Shown here: one piece after another, positions 27,876 through 37,036 of the stretch
Numbering within the stretch: the first letter of the stretch is position 1
Layout of the letters: each line of letters starts with the position of its first letter
NCBI RefSeq assembly: GCF_013106755.1
Contig: NZ_WHPF01000016.1
Span: 50,966-114,965, forward strand
Source of the DNA: Limnovirga soli
Lineage (GTDB): Bacteria > Bacteroidota > Bacteroidia > Chitinophagales > Chitinophagaceae
Reading direction: 5' to 3'
DNA: 64,000 nt
Translations under genes and position numbers: made by a program
Notes under the pieces: generated by a model
The model's database searches: none
What the model saw: only the letters and a program-made list of their open reading frames with translations
Told to the model about the DNA's origin: nothing

Positions 27876-27969
27876 AAATAAATAACTTTTATTTTGAAAC
27901 ATATACGGATTTTTTTCGTGAAAGATTTTAACCTAACAGGCCTGAAAGTTGAAATGAATTCAATTAAAT

Positions 27970-28710
27970 TTATTTCAATGAATAACTAATTCCAATCCCA
28001 AAATTGTTTGCTTTGTTTCTAAAACGGTTATTGCTACTGCCATCTGGTGCAATTTGTTGTACAGTGGTACTGGTATACTCGGTAAAAAGAAATTGATATA
28101 TACCCTTTATACTGCATCTTTCACTTATTTTATAGGAAACAAAAAATTCGGAATTTAAAGATCCTCTGTCATTGTCACCGGTAAGCAATAAATTAAAAGG
28201 CACCACCTTAGATTTAGGCTCAGTCGTTGTATTTCCATTACTTTTAAAAACAGCATTGGTTGAAGGTCCAAAAGAATACCCAATCACATCAATATTGGTT
28301 CCTGCATACCATTTTGGTCCAAGCGCATACCCCAGGTTAAACGTAATATTCAAGCTATTTACAAAAGGCCGCTGTACCGTAAGCGTATCAAAATTTTCTT
28401 CCCGCTGACCTGCAAAAACAATCACAAAAGGAAAGCTGGTGGTTCTTGCCAAGGAGGCAGGAGCGGTGATATAGTCTTTCTTTTTACCAAAATAACCAGT
28501 ATATCTTGCACCCAAACCTAACTCAAGTTTTCTTTTTTCACCCAATTTCCAATTGTATGTGTACGCTGCGGAAACAGATCCCTGATCATTTCCAATGGTT
28601 CCACCAAAATCAATAAATTCTCTATGATGTGTTAGCGTATCAGTTTTTTGTGCAAAACCGGTACTGCTAACACAGAGAAAACTAATAAACAATACAGTTA
28701 AGTTCCTCAT
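27970..28710 (-). CDS. Predicted outer-membrane or surface beta protein, unknown
   Basis: 246 aa with a signal peptide (FISFLCVSSTGFAQ). The mature chain alternates hydrophobic and polar residues in strands such as KLELGLGARYTGYFGKKKD, SLNITFNLGYALGPKWYAG and NSEFFVSYKISERCSIKGIY, and ends with NFGIGISYSLK. That ending, an aromatic near the C-terminus of a last strand, suits a small outer-membrane barrel. No named family recognised. Its ATG overlaps the DoxX stop by four bases (ATGA type), so it is cotranslated. Confidence 0.75.
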   Translation of the reverse strand: MRNLTVLFISFLCVSSTGFAQKTDTLTHHREFIDFGGTIGNDQGSVSAAYTYNWKLGEKRKLELGLGARYTGYFGKKKDYITAPASLARTTSFPFVIVFAGQREENFDTLTVQRPFVNSLNITFNLGYALGPKWYAGTNIDVIGYSFGPSTNAVFKSNGNTTTEPKSKVVPFNLLLTGDNDRGSLNSEFFVSYKISERCSIKGIYQFLFTEYTSTTVQQIAPDGSSNNRFRNKANNFGIGISYSLK

Positions 28711-29111
28711 TCTTTTTTTAGTTTAAATGGTAATAGTTTCAATATGTCTTTCAGATAAATAAATGCAAGTGCGGCACAACAAGCAAATACTATAACCGCA
28801 TAAGTAAACAGTATTGCATCACCGTCAAATACAATTCCCAATACAGTAAGGTGAAAGAAAATAGCCCCGCTCATTAACCCAATCCCCAATACAGCGCCAA
28901 TGCCAGTGGTTTTGGGGTATAGTATTAAAATAGATGCAATCAGTTCCATAATACCGATTCCTATTCTACCATAGGGTTCAAGACCTAACTCTGTAAATAA
29001 TTTTACAGATTGTGGGTGTGCGGTAAACTTAAAATACAATGTTTGTAACATAATAGCGGCAGCCAGTAAACGTAATATCCAGATGCCAATAGTGCGCAAA
29101 TTCAGTGTCAT
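28707..29111 (-). CDS. DoxX-like membrane protein
   Basis: 134 aa with four membrane helices (about 8-24, 46-64, 70-90 and 97-118). The first helix and loop, IWILRLLAAAIMLQTLYFKF followed by TAHPQSVKLFTELGLEPYGRIGIGIMEL (given here as two adjoining pieces), follow the DoxX/DoxD pattern. Family members pair with redox proteins in the membrane. Downstream gene overlaps by four bases and the YHS gene lies 26 bp upstream. A role in thiol or metal redox is inferred from neighbours. Confidence 0.85.
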   Translation of the reverse strand: MTLNLRTIGIWILRLLAAAIMLQTLYFKFTAHPQSVKLFTELGLEPYGRIGIGIMELIASILILYPKTTGIGAVLGIGLMSGAIFFHLTVLGIVFDGDAILFTYAVIVFACCAALAFIYLKDILKLLPFKLKKE

Positions 29112-29137
29112 GTTGGTTTGGTATTTATGATGATTGA

Positions 29138-29605
29138 TTAGTGAAAAATGGTTGTCCAGTTGGCATCAGCCTTGGTGTGTAAATTGGTTTCGTCTTTGTT
29201 CCAGCTTTTAAGGGTATTGGTTAGGTACTTGTTATAAAACAGAAATAATTTGCCATTGGTAATTTTAAAAGTTTCGGGGTCTATTTCTACTTTTTCACCC
29301 TTTGCACCCATGGCATAAGCACACCAGCCACCATATTCAGGTTCATATTTGGTGGGTGCTTTTAAAAACAAATCCTTGTCTGCAGCATTGGCAAAATAAT
29401 AAAGTACGCCCTGATAAGATGCCGCAAATTCTTTCTTGCCTTTTACAGCCTTATTTACAGTAAAGTAAGCCACCGGGTCGTAACTTTGAATAGCTACACC
29501 ATTTTCCAGGTTAAATTGTTTTTTACGCAATGCGCTGGCATCCTGCGCAAAGCTTAATGATGACAGGCATAATAGCGTAAATCCAAGAGTAAGTATTTTT
29601 TTCAT
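29138..29605 (-). CDS. YHS domain secreted protein
   Basis: 155 aa with signal peptide (TLGFTLLCLSSLSFAQ). The YHS-like core is QSYDPVAYFTVNKAVKGKKE, followed by the YYFANAADKDLFLKAPTKYE stretch and PEYGGWCAYAMGAKGEKV. YHS domains bind metal ions, and this secreted type is common in Bacteroidota and Proteobacteria, often beside DoxX. It leads the YHS-DoxX-OMP-DM13-YceI operon. ATG at 29603-29605. Confidence 0.88.
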   Translation of the reverse strand: MKKILTLGFTLLCLSSLSFAQDASALRKKQFNLENGVAIQSYDPVAYFTVNKAVKGKKEFAASYQGVLYYFANAADKDLFLKAPTKYEPEYGGWCAYAMGAKGEKVEIDPETFKITNGKLFLFYNKYLTNTLKSWNKDETNLHTKADANWTTIFH

Positions 29606-29705
29606 TTAGTATATTTTCATGCTAATACGCATAGCCTTACAAAACCTTTCACGATAACAAAATTTTATGATTTACCTGTTTTTTGACTAAAGGAAAAGAC
29701 ATCAT

Positions 29706-29760
29706 TAGCCGGGCAATATCTATAAGGCAGCTTTACTTGCGTCGCACACTTGTGCGCCAG
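29706..29760 (-). repeat. Interspersed intergenic repeat, core A
   Basis: Minus orientation. TAGCCGGGC flank at the left, GGCAGCTTTA, then core CTTGCGTCGCACACTTGTGC at 29736-29755. It lies in the 465-bp gap 29606-30070, where I see no gene. A short open frame across it is not credible as a protein. Confidence 0.9.
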
Positions 29761-29881
29761 GAATCTACTTCATCTAATACCTGTTTAGTATTTTTCAATA
29801 ATGTAAATAGTAATAAAATCTTAAGCATTGGCATCCCAACATTTTTTGTAGGTTTAGTTAACCAGGCCGTATTTTAAAATA

Positions 29882-29915
29882 AGTAGCTGCAATTTGGCGG
29901 AACGTACAAGTGAGG
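29882..29915 (+). repeat. Degenerate repeat remnant
   Basis: AGTAGCTGCAATTTGGCGGA then ACGTACAAGTGAGG: the upstream GCTGC flank and the GTACAAGTG half of core A are present, but the GCGACGCAAG half is missing. Confidence 0.45.
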
Positions 29916-30070
29916 TTTTTGTGTGGCAAAGCAGGAAATAAGTAACAAGAGCTGTTGCATTGAAATACTATTGCAGGCATCAATATTAATTTCCTGGCAA
30001 TAAATAAAAAGCTATACTGCCGCAGTGTTTTGGTTTGATATGAAAATTATAAGTTTGTAAAAACACTTGA

Positions 30071-30478
30071 ATGGAAACGATTCCTATTGAAAAAGATTTG
30101 CCTTTAATCTGTGTGAGTGCAACTGCATTTCCAACCGGAGTTATGGATGCACATAATAAACTGCAAAGCATTGTGCCTTTTGTTGCAGGCAGAAAATATT
30201 TTGGCTTATCCCGCCCCGAAAACGGAGCCATTATGTACAAGGCAGCTGCAGAAGTATTAAATGAAAAAGAGGCTGCATTATTAAATCTTGAGCAGATAGT
30301 CCTAAAAAGGGGCAATTACGTTTATGCAGATATACCGGATTTTATGCAGTATTTGCCCCTCATCGCCGAAACTTTTACAAAACTGCTGGCACACCCAAAC
30401 ATAGACCCAAAAGGCTATTGCATAGAATGGTATCTTAATGCAAAAGATCTAAAATGTATGGTTAGGTTAAAAGATTAA
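30071..30478 (+). CDS. Small GyrI-like / effector-binding-type protein (uncertain)
   Basis: 135 aa, soluble, no signal. Landmarks are FPTGVMDAHNKLQSIVP, RKYFGLSRPENGAIMYKA, and a C-terminal GYCIEWYLNAKDLKCMVRL. The pattern of a small alpha/beta domain ending in a conserved acidic/aromatic strand recalls GyrI-like (AraC effector-binding) domains without a DNA-binding part. I am not certain of the family. Convergent with aroC: its stop lies 26 bp from the aroC stop. Confidence 0.7.
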   Translation: METIPIEKDLPLICVSATAFPTGVMDAHNKLQSIVPFVAGRKYFGLSRPENGAIMYKAAAEVLNEKEAALLNLEQIVLKRGNYVYADIPDFMQYLPLIAETFTKLLAHPNIDPKGYCIEWYLNAKDLKCMVRLKD

Positions 30479-30504
30479 TATGTAGAAAACCGGCATAGTT
30501 CCCG

Positions 30505-31509
30505 TTATGCCTTACTGTTGTATATCCGTGGAATATGTTGTTCCAGTAACATTAGGTCGGCAAGTACTATGGCAGTTACAGCTTCCAGTACTACGGGCAC
30601 CCTTAATGCAATACATAAATCGTGGCGGCCTTTTACTGAAAAACCTTCAATTTCATTGGTTTCCCAATTTAAGGTTTGCTGTTCTTTTGGAGTTGAAGAA
30701 GTAGGTTTAATAGCAATACGATATACTAATTCGTTGCCATTTGTAATCCCACCAACAATACCACCTGCATGATTCGTAGTTGTTTTACCATTGGCATTAA
30801 TAATTGCATCGTTATGTTCTACACCAAACATACGTGCCGCGGCAAAGCCGGTACCAAACTCAATACCTCTTACTGCCGGTATGGCAAATGCCGCATGTGC
30901 CAATAATGATTCTGCACTATCAAAAAAAGGCTCACCAAGGCCTATTGGTAAACCATTTACCCTACATTCTACTATACCGCCAATACTGTCTTTTTGGTCA
31001 ATCGCTTTTTGTAAACCTTTTTCAAGGTCGGTTTCGCCACCAATTTCCAAAATGGTAGCTTTTACTTTAATATGCTGCAGTAATTTTTTTGCAATTACAC
31101 CAGCCGCTACCAGACAAACTGTAAGCCTGCCACTAAAATGGCCGCCACCCCTGTAATCTTCAAAACCACCAAATTTATGATGGGCCACAAAATCTGCATG
31201 GCCCGGGCGGGGCACAGCACGTTGTTTTTGGTAATCGCCGCTGCGGGTATTATTATTTTCGAAAAGAATAGTAATCGGCGCTCCGGTAGTGATATTATTA
31301 AAAATGCCGCTTTTAAAAATTGGGAGATCGCTTTCCTGCCTGGGGGTGGTGCCTTTTTGGGTGCCACCTTTGCGGCGCTCAATATCTTCAAGAAAATCTT
31401 CTACGCATAAGGGCAAACCTGCGGGTACACCATCAATATTAATACCTGCACTTTCTCCATGAGATTCTCCAAAAATATGTACCCTAAATATGCGACCAAA
31501 TGCATTCAT
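30505..31509 (-). CDS. aroC: Chorismate synthase
   Basis: 334 aa. Catalyses FMN-dependent elimination of phosphate from EPSP to chorismate, the last shikimate step. It opens with MNAFGRIFRVHIFGESHGES (GESHG motif). RRKGGTQKGTTPRQESD, NNTRSGDY and RPGHADFVAHHKFGGFEDYR follow, then RGGGHFSGRLTVCLVAAG and the basic SRHDxC-like KGRHDLCIALRVP near the C-terminus. It lies 58 bp after aroA, last gene of the aromatic block. Confidence 0.96.
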   Translation of the reverse strand: MNAFGRIFRVHIFGESHGESAGINIDGVPAGLPLCVEDFLEDIERRKGGTQKGTTPRQESDLPIFKSGIFNNITTGAPITILFENNNTRSGDYQKQRAVPRPGHADFVAHHKFGGFEDYRGGGHFSGRLTVCLVAAGVIAKKLLQHIKVKATILEIGGETDLEKGLQKAIDQKDSIGGIVECRVNGLPIGLGEPFFDSAESLLAHAAFAIPAVRGIEFGTGFAAARMFGVEHNDAIINANGKTTTNHAGGIVGGITNGNELVYRIAIKPTSSTPKEQQTLNWETNEIEGFSVKGRHDLCIALRVPVVLEAVTAIVLADLMLLEQHIPRIYNSKA

Positions 31510-31567
31510 AAAAATCCCTCCTCAGCGTTGTTTTAAATATACATGGCGTTTGTAAAATTACAATAGG

Positions 31568-32848
31568 TTAGGCAGTTGTTGCTACTATAGCACCTAATTC
31601 TTGTATATGCTCAAAAAAGTTAGGATATGATTTTCCTACTGCCTGTGCATCATCTATAATAGTGGGGCCATCAGCTCTTAAACCTGCCACAGCACACATC
31701 ATGGCAATACGGTGGTCGTGTCTGGAATGGGTATGAGCCCCTTTTAAAGGGCCACCTTTTATCAGCATCAGATTGTCTTGTAATTCAACACTAATGCCCA
31801 TTTTCCCAAGTTCATCCTGTATGGTTAATGCCCGGTTACTTTCTTTATGTGTTAAACGGTGAACGCCTTCAATTACAGATGTTCCCTCGCAACAAGCGGC
31901 CAGCGCTGCCAATGGAGGAAAAAGATCAGGGCAATCGTTGGCATCAAAATGAAATGCAGTTAATTTCCCCGGACCAATTTCTATTTGTGAATCCTGTATG
32001 GAAATATTGGCTTTGCAATCAATCAATGCCTGTAAACAGGCCTTATCTGCCTGAGTAGATTGTGGGTCTAAACCTTTTACGGTAATATTACCTGCAATGG
32101 CACCTGCAACTAATAAAAAAGCGCCACCGCTCCAGTCGCTTTCAACAGTATAAGTTATGGTAGTATCATTTTCAGCGGCAAATGCATTTGCCGGAAAATA
32201 AAAGGAAGTATAGTTATTGTTTTTAGGAACAGGTAGCGCAAAGTCATGCATCACTTTTAAAGTAAGATCTACATAGGGCTTGCTTTTTAGGTTAATCACT
32301 TCAATGCTTACATCGCTTGCGCCTGCCGCCGCATAAGCCATTAATAAACCAGTTAAAAACTGCGAGCTTAGCGATCCGTCTATAATAATATTGCGTGGTT
32401 GTAATGGCCCGGTTACTACTAATGGCAATTTCCCATTGTTAGAGCTAATGGTAATACCCAACTGCGGAAAAATGCTATCAAAAAAATCCATGGGGCGGGT
32501 AAGCAAACTGCCTTCCCCATTAATTACCATTGTTTTATTATTTAATGCAACAATGGGAGCAAACATACGTATACCTAAACCACTCTCTCCGTTATTTACC
32601 TGGCTACCTGCGGCATTTACGCCGTTGCTGTTAATAATAATGCTGCCATCGCTGCCAGATAAAACAGTGGCGCCTAATGCTTCTATCACCTGCAATGCAG
32701 CTTTATCATCATTAGAAATGCCGGGGTTATAAATAATACTTTTTCCTTTTCTTACCAATGCCGCCGCACAAGCCCTTTGCATAGAACTTTTAGAAGCCGG
32801 GGCCACAATATTTCCCTTTATAACAGATGGTTGTACAGTTACTTGCAT
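31568..32848 (-). CDS. aroA: 3-phosphoshikimate 1-carboxyvinyltransferase (EPSP synthase)
   Basis: 426 aa from the ATG at 32846-32848; the open frame reaches 32890 but only with repeat-derived codons. The enzyme joins shikimate-3-phosphate and PEP. Key segments: VAPASKSSMQRACAAALV (Lys and Ser for phosphate), NNGESGLGIRMFAPIVA, DGSLSSQFLTGLLMAYAA, ESDWSGGAFLLVAGA, NDCPDLFPPLAALAA and SRHDHRIAMMCAVAGL. It lies between aroB and aroC. A core A repeat occupies the gap to aroB. Confidence 0.95.
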   Translation of the reverse strand: MQVTVQPSVIKGNIVAPASKSSMQRACAAALVRKGKSIIYNPGISNDDKAALQVIEALGATVLSGSDGSIIINSNGVNAAGSQVNNGESGLGIRMFAPIVALNNKTMVINGEGSLLTRPMDFFDSIFPQLGITISSNNGKLPLVVTGPLQPRNIIIDGSLSSQFLTGLLMAYAAAGASDVSIEVINLKSKPYVDLTLKVMHDFALPVPKNNNYTSFYFPANAFAAENDTTITYTVESDWSGGAFLLVAGAIAGNITVKGLDPQSTQADKACLQALIDCKANISIQDSQIEIGPGKLTAFHFDANDCPDLFPPLAALAACCEGTSVIEGVHRLTHKESNRALTIQDELGKMGISVELQDNLMLIKGGPLKGAHTHSRHDHRIAMMCAVAGLRADGPTIIDDAQAVGKSYPNFFEHIQELGAIVATTA

Positions 32849-32868
32849 GATGGTTAAATACAGTTTTT

Positions 32869-32938
32869 TAGCCCGGCAATGGTATAGCAATGCAGCTTTA
32901 CTTGCGTCGCACTCTTGTACGGTTGGTACGCTATTGAG
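32869..32938 (-). repeat. Interspersed repeat, core A, inside aromatic block
   Basis: TAGCCCGGCAATGG flank, GCAGCTTTA, core CTTGCGTCGCACTCTTGTAC at 32901-32920. Lies between aroB and aroA, so it would be part of any aroB-aroA transcript. Confidence 0.9.
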
Positions 32939-32967
32939 CTTTTAAAACAATAAGTTTAAAATATTTA

Positions 32968-34002
32968 TTATGCTTTATTTTTTGCCAGTTGCAATACCAT
33001 TTTCTCAATATCGCTTACTGGTATTGTTTGCACCACTGCTTTACCAATTTTAGCAAGTAAAACATAGTGCATTTCGTCTTTCACTTTCTTCTTGTCAGAC
33101 TGCATTACGGCCAATACTTTTTTGGCATTAAAGGCCTGGTATACAGGCAAACCATATTGTTGTATTAGCTTGGTTAACCTGGGCGTATCAGCAAATTTTT
33201 TATATACTTCTGAGAATACTGCAGCCACAATCATACCTATTGTTACAGCATGCCCGTGCGGTAGTTGATAACTGTTCTCAATAGCATGACCAAAAGTATG
33301 TCCAAAGTTTAGCAGTTTTCTATCACCCTGTTCAAATTCATCTTCCTGCACCACCTTGGCTTTTAGCAAAGCATTGCGTTGTATAAGTTTGTCCAGCAGT
33401 TTAGTGTCTTTCTTAAAATCGATTAGTTTATGTTGTTCCAGCATACGAAACATGGCTGCATCTTTAATGGCTGCATGTTTAATAATTTCAGCAAAACCAT
33501 TAATCCATTCTGCACGTGGTAAAGAGGAGAGTAGACTATAGTCGTACAATAAAAAAGCAGGTTGGCGAATAAGCCCAACCATATTTTTGTACAGTCCAAC
33601 ATCAATCCCGTTTTTGCCACCAATAGAAGCATCTACCATGGCCAGTATAGAAGTAGGCACAAAACCAAAACTAAGTCCCCGCATATAAATACCTGCCACA
33701 TAGCCGGTAATATCAGTAACCACTCCACCACCTACGCCTACCAGAAATGTTTTTCTATTGGCGCCAAGGCTAATAAGTTGGTTAATAATATTATCTATTG
33801 TGGCTTGATTCTTAAATTGTTCGCCGGCGGGTAAAACAATTGTTTGCCAGCCTTTGAAGGTTCTTTTATGTTTATTAAAAACATTTTCATCGGTAATAAT
33901 AACCGTATTGTCTATAGCTGTAAATGTGGTAACTGCTGCAAAGCTGGCATTAAACAAAAATGTAGTGCTGCTATTGCTGAATGATAGTTCTATTTGCTTC
34001 AT
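32968..34002 (-). CDS. aroB: 3-dehydroquinate synthase
   Basis: 344 aa from the ATG at 34000-34002 (MKQIELSFSN). It converts DAHP to 3-dehydroquinate using NAD+ and a metal ion. Diagnostic stretches: VLPAGEQFKNQATIDNII, GGGVVTDITGYVAGIYMRG, FVPTSILAMVDASIGGKNGI, FAEIIKHAAIKD (metal Glu), and the His ligands in LNFGHTFGHAIENSYQLPHG. The upstream-extended frame to 34062 overlaps a repeat and is not used. Confidence 0.95.
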   Translation of the reverse strand: MKQIELSFSNSSTTFLFNASFAAVTTFTAIDNTVIITDENVFNKHKRTFKGWQTIVLPAGEQFKNQATIDNIINQLISLGANRKTFLVGVGGGVVTDITGYVAGIYMRGLSFGFVPTSILAMVDASIGGKNGIDVGLYKNMVGLIRQPAFLLYDYSLLSSLPRAEWINGFAEIIKHAAIKDAAMFRMLEQHKLIDFKKDTKLLDKLIQRNALLKAKVVQEDEFEQGDRKLLNFGHTFGHAIENSYQLPHGHAVTIGMIVAAVFSEVYKKFADTPRLTKLIQQYGLPVYQAFNAKKVLAVMQSDKKKVKDEMHYVLLAKIGKAVVQTIPVSDIEKMVLQLAKNKA

Positions 34003-34039
34003 GCGGTTTTCTGGAATGGCAATAATAATGGGAAATGCT

Positions 34040-34110
34040 GCGTAAAGAACCTGAAAGTACAAGTGTGCGACGCAAGTAGAGCCGATAACTGATTAATTGC
34101 CGGGCCAATA
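34040..34110 (+). repeat. Interspersed repeat, core A, inside aromatic block
   Basis: Core GTACAAGTGTGCGACGCAAG at 34057-34076, followed by AGAGCCGATAACTG and GCCGGGCC at 34099-34106. Lies between the DAHP synthase gene and aroB, opposite in orientation to the copy at 32901. Confidence 0.9.
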
Positions 34111-34140
34111 CTTTTGCCTTTGCACACTTGTAATTGTATT

Positions 34141-35226
34141 CTAGGAATTCATGATCTTGTTTTGGTGATTGATACTTTCCATGTGCATAGCATCGAAATA
34201 TTTGGTAACAAATTCTTTGCTTAAGCCCATTTTATCACCTGTGTTAAACGCTCTTTCCAATATCTCGTTCCAACGATTGGTTTGAAGGATAGTGATATTA
34301 TTATCTTTTTTGTACTGACCAATTTTTTCAGCCACTTTCATACGCTGACCAATGATTTGCATCAATTCATCATCTAAGTGGTTAATTTGCTGGCGCAGTT
34401 TTTCCAGATTAATATGGTATTCTTCTGACGCAACATCTTCTTTTCTCCAACGAATAGCGCTTAACATTTCGCCTAACCGTTCAGGAGTAATTTGTTGTTT
34501 TGCGTCGCTCCAGGCCATATCAGGATCAATATGACTTTCGATGATTAAACCATCAAAATCCAAATCGATAGCAGTTTGCGCAACATCCTGTAATATATCT
34601 CTGCGGCCACAAATATGCGATGGATCGTTAATCATCATCATACCGGGGTTACGGCGTTTCATTTCAATAGCCAGGTGCCACATGGGGGCATTACGGTATT
34701 CGGTATTGCCATAAGAGCTAAAACCGCGGTGTATTAAACCAATGGTTTTAATACCTGCTTTTGCAACGCGTTCTACCGCGCCAATCCATAATTCAAGATC
34801 GGGGTTTATGGGGTTTTTAATTAAAACCGGAACATCAACACCACGTAATGCATCAGCAATATCCTGCACACTAAATGGGTTAACTGTGGTACGGGCACCA
34901 ATCCAAAGCACATCAACACCAAAGTGCAATGCATCTTCTACCTGTTTGGCCGTTGCTACTTCTACTGCAACCGGAATGCCTGTTGCTTTACGGGCCTGTT
35001 GTAACCAGGGTAAACCTTTGGTTCCAATGCCTTCAAAACTTCCGGGGCGGGTACGGGGTTTCCATATACCTGCACGCATAACATCTACTTTGCCGGTTTC
35101 TGCTAAACGTACGGCTGTCTGAAATACCTGCTCTTCTGTTTCGGCACTGCAGGGGCCACTGATGATAAGAGGACGTTTTAATAATACTTCCTCAATTGGT
35201 TTGTGTTGTGTGATTGCTTGTTCCAT
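34141..35226 (-). CDS. Bifunctional DAHP synthase / chorismate mutase
   Basis: 361 aa. The N-terminal DAHP synthase domain (about 1-265) joins PEP and erythrose-4-phosphate: GPCSAETEEQ, GIWKPRTRPGSFEGIGTKGL, VPVLIKNPINPD, GLIHRGFSSYG and MMINDPSHICGRRDIL. The C-terminal AroQ chorismate mutase (about 275-355) has EKLRQQINHLDDELMQIIGQ, RMKVAEKIGQYKK and the RWNEILERAF segment. So one protein holds the first pathway step and the branch-point enzyme, as known in Bacteroidota; the mutase may act as feedback sensor. It follows the DEAD-box gene by 45 bp. Confidence 0.94.
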   Translation of the reverse strand: MEQAITQHKPIEEVLLKRPLIISGPCSAETEEQVFQTAVRLAETGKVDVMRAGIWKPRTRPGSFEGIGTKGLPWLQQARKATGIPVAVEVATAKQVEDALHFGVDVLWIGARTTVNPFSVQDIADALRGVDVPVLIKNPINPDLELWIGAVERVAKAGIKTIGLIHRGFSSYGNTEYRNAPMWHLAIEMKRRNPGMMMINDPSHICGRRDILQDVAQTAIDLDFDGLIIESHIDPDMAWSDAKQQITPERLGEMLSAIRWRKEDVASEEYHINLEKLRQQINHLDDELMQIIGQRMKVAEKIGQYKKDNNITILQTNRWNEILERAFNTGDKMGLSKEFVTKYFDAMHMESINHQNKIMNS

Positions 35227-35271
35227 ATTTAATAAGTAAAACGTTATACCATTTTATTATTGCCGGGCAGA

Positions 35272-36960
35272 TTATCTGCTATTGGCATCATTCATTCTTA
35301 TGCGCCTGCCTTTAAAATTTTTACCATCCAATGAGCGTATCATTTGATTGGCGGCACCGCGGTCTACCTCCACCCAGCTGTTCATTTCTTTCATGTCAAT
35401 TTTACCAAGCGATTCCTTTCTTAATTCGCTCATGTCAAGAATAAACTGCATAAAACTGGCTTTATAAAAACCGTCTTTGGTACCCAGGTTAACAAATAGG
35501 CGCATATAATCTCCACCACCTTCTTTTCCAAAGTTTCTGCTGCTTCTGCTATCCCTGTCGTTACGGCCACGGGGCTCATTGGCACCACGATCGTTTCTTG
35601 GGTCGAACCTTTCTCTGCGGTCTCTTTTATCTTCGCGTAAATTAAGGTCGCCAGCATTTTCATAGTACTTTAAAAAGCGGTCAAACTCAGTAGCAGCCAC
35701 TCTTTGTAATACTTCTTCTTTGGTAATATCTTTAAATTTTTCTTCCAGCATGGGCAGGTAGGTTTCATAATCACCATGACTAATATCCTGCTCCAATAGT
35801 TTATCCATAAACGAAGAAAACTGTTTGCGGCAAACATCTTTTCCACTTGGTATATCTAAACGGTTAAACTGTGTTTGTACAATTCGTTCAATTTGTCTTA
35901 ACCTGCCCACTTCACGGCTGTGTACAATACTCATACATATTCCCAGATTGCCTGCACGGCCTGTACGACCACTGCGGTGGGTGTACACTTCCATATCATC
36001 GGGTAATTCGTAGTTAATTACATGGGTAATACCTTGTACGTCAATACCACGGGCGGCAACATCGGTGGCAATAAGTAATTGCAAACTTTTATCACGAAAC
36101 TGGCCCATTACTTTATCACGCTGCTGCTGGGTTAAATCTCCATGCAAGGCATCAATATCATACCCTTCACGGGTAAGTTTTTCTGCAATATTTTGGGCGT
36201 CAATTTTAGTGCGGGTAAAAATGATACCATAAATACCCGGATTAAAATCTATCAAACGTTTTAATACTTCATACCGTTGGTGTGCTGCGGTTACATAGTA
36301 TTGATGATCGATGTTTTTGTTGGTAGTATTGGCTTTACCTACTGTTATTTCAATAGGCTCTTTCATGTATTTTTTGCTAACCCTGCGAATTTCAGGAGGC
36401 ATAGTGGCACTAAATAACCAGGTGCTTTCCCTTTTAGGCGTGTTTTGCAAAATAAACTCTATGTCTTCCTGAAAGCCCATGTTTAGCATTTCATCTGCCT
36501 CATCCAGCACCACATAACTTATTTGTTCCAGGTTAATGGCTTTGCGTTCAATTAAATCAATTAAACGGCCGGGTGTTGCTACTACAATTTGTACACCTCT
36601 TCTCAAATCTCTGATTTGGGTACCAATAGATGCACCGCCATAAACGGCAACTACATTAATGGCATGAATATGTTTTTTAAACAATTCAATTTCGTTTACT
36701 ATCTGCATGCATAGTTCACGGGTGGGGCAAACCACCAGTGCCTGCGGGTGTTTTGCTGCTTCATCAATAACCTGTAATAAGGGTAAACCAAATGCTGCGG
36801 TTTTACCGGTACCTGTTTGAGCTAAACCAATAAAATCCTTTGTGCCACTCAACAGCACGGGGATTGCTTTTTCCTGGATCGTAGTTGGGTTCACATACCC
36901 CAACTCACTGATAGCTTTTATCAGTCTCTCTTCTAAACCCAGTTCTTCAAATGTTATCAT
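35272..36960 (-). CDS. DEAD-box RNA helicase with DbpA-type RNA-binding domain
   Basis: 562 aa. Q motif at about 3-29, Walker A AQTGTGKT at 47-54, then PTRELCMQ, TPGRLIDL, DEAD at 153-156 and SATMP. The second RecA domain carries RGIDVQGITHVINYELP and HRSGRTGRAG. An Arg/Asp-rich linker (DKRDRRERFDPRNDRG) leads to a C-terminal DbpA-like RNA-binding domain (RLFVNLGTKDGFYKASF, FKGRRIRMNDANSR). Likely remodels ribosomal or structured RNA. It sits inside the aromatic amino acid block between tyrA and DAHP synthase, an unexpected place for a housekeeping helicase. Confidence 0.93.
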   Translation of the reverse strand: MITFEELGLEERLIKAISELGYVNPTTIQEKAIPVLLSGTKDFIGLAQTGTGKTAAFGLPLLQVIDEAAKHPQALVVCPTRELCMQIVNEIELFKKHIHAINVVAVYGGASIGTQIRDLRRGVQIVVATPGRLIDLIERKAINLEQISYVVLDEADEMLNMGFQEDIEFILQNTPKRESTWLFSATMPPEIRRVSKKYMKEPIEITVGKANTTNKNIDHQYYVTAAHQRYEVLKRLIDFNPGIYGIIFTRTKIDAQNIAEKLTREGYDIDALHGDLTQQQRDKVMGQFRDKSLQLLIATDVAARGIDVQGITHVINYELPDDMEVYTHRSGRTGRAGNLGICMSIVHSREVGRLRQIERIVQTQFNRLDIPSGKDVCRKQFSSFMDKLLEQDISHGDYETYLPMLEEKFKDITKEEVLQRVAATEFDRFLKYYENAGDLNLREDKRDRRERFDPRNDRGANEPRGRNDRDSRSSRNFGKEGGGDYMRLFVNLGTKDGFYKASFMQFILDMSELRKESLGKIDMKEMNSWVEVDRGAANQMIRSLDGKNFKGRRIRMNDANSR

Positions 36961-37036
36961 TCTTTATTAAAATTTGCGGCAAAGGTACTTTTATAAAAGG
37001 GCTTTGCTGCATTTTGTTTGTTATTTATGTTCTAAG

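Noticed and set aside
29683..29877. 64-aa plus-strand frame
   Set aside because: Crosses a core A repeat and has no recognisable protein features.
30492..30511. GGCATA/TATGCC hairpin between the GyrI-like gene and aroC
   Set aside because: No U-run on either strand and it includes the aroC stop codon; too weak to call a terminator.
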